A DNA stretch of 17,900 nt from Larix sibirica. Lineage: Eukaryota; Streptophyta; Pinopsida; Pinales; Pinaceae. Position 1 is the stretch's first letter; the number at the start of each line of letters is the position of its first letter. Location of the stretch: assembly GCA_004151065.3 (NCBI GenBank), contig NWUY0300029539.1:11294-29193 (forward strand), written 5' to 3'. A program made the position numbers and the translations under genes. A model generated the notes under the pieces. The model saw only the letters and a program-made list of their open reading frames with translations. It had not been told where the DNA came from and searched no databases. Positions 17,781 through 17,900 of the stretch are shown here, piece after piece.

Positions 17781-17900
17781 ACTACAAATTATGGCAGTGA
17801 TTTCACCTACATCGACAGTGATGATTCCAACGAACAGTGGCAGCAATCTTTGCAACAGGGTACTTATCCAATAGCGGCATCTCCTTTACATCTCACGCAG
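17781..17900 (+). CDS. Probable exon of an unrecognised gene running off the right edge
   Basis: Frame 0 is open from just after TGATAG (17772-17777) to the end of the window, 40 codons. It reads TTNYGSDFTYIDSDDSNEQW then QQSLQQGTYPIAASPLHLTQ. The composition (D, S, Q, T, Y with one W, evenly placed) is that of a real, probably disordered or regulatory protein segment and unlike the AT-rich chance frames around it. An intron end is plausible: TTTTCTTTCTTTTACTGTGCAG (17739-17760) is a fine acceptor, but the frame has stops directly after it, so the exon would have to begin at GATAG/ (17777) or GCAG/ (17780). A competing frame from 17761 (LHPSDSRLQIMAVIS...) ends at a TAG near 17872. No start codon or family is identified. 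Confidence 0.45.

Noticed and set aside
1-17900. CRISPR array, tRNA or rRNA gene, or bacterial defence system
   Set aside because: No regularly spaced palindromic repeats, no cloverleaf-forming sequence and no bacterial-type gene arrangement were seen; the sequence is plant-like.

Overview
The window looks like nuclear DNA of a seed plant, most likely a gymnosperm or another large-genome plant. This is inferred from AT-rich sequence, long non-coding stretches, old and heavily mutated transposon-type frames, and decayed copies of plant-type genes whose introns or indels break them into pieces. There is no bacterial-style gene packing, no operon, no tRNA or rRNA gene and no CRISPR array. Almost nothing is an intact gene. 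Most open frames are short and either chance or the debris of older coding sequence.

Layout. 1-2065 is a long decayed coding region on the + strand, traceable through several frames and about 14 internal stops; I do not recognise its family. 2066-3799 is non-coding with a 46-bp tandem array. 3800-4088 resembles a Ty1/copia-type LTR. 4301-5330 carries a faint, stop-ridden + frame. 5863-6061 is a compact GC-rich segment with a 13-nt primer-binding site complementary to initiator tRNA-Met, a possible very short LTR and a strong hairpin; it ends at an N. 6421-7738 holds two unrecognised coding-like frames. 7739-9283 is very AT-rich with small duplications and hairpins. 9540-9810 is a DUF4283-like remnant. 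9811-13200 is mostly featureless apart from weak frames, and ends in an AATAAA/poly(A) scar near 13219-13257. 13730-14500 is a nested minisatellite, followed by a 115-bp duplication with inverted GTGGGA/TCCCAC arms (14697-14917).

The right-hand 3 kb is the most informative part. Two recognisable gene relics occur there. One is a CCR4-type (EEP-fold) deadenylase pseudogene on the + strand (14921-15867), which keeps the C-terminal SDH motif but lacks the middle of the domain. The other is the N-terminal part of a plant 2-oxoglutarate/Fe(II) dioxygenase on the - strand (17577-17252), starting from a real ATG but broken by a frameshift and stops. Between them lies a GC-richer island (16110-16960) with exon-like - strand segments of unknown identity. 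At the right edge a clean + strand open segment (17781-17900) looks like an exon of a gene that continues beyond the window.

The parts do not form a working pathway. They read as a gene-proximal region littered with retroelement relics and decayed gene copies. I did not find a convincing new biological system. The observations most worth checking are the stop-codon pattern in the first pseudogene, the two gene relics, the short-LTR/PBS segment and the right-edge exon.
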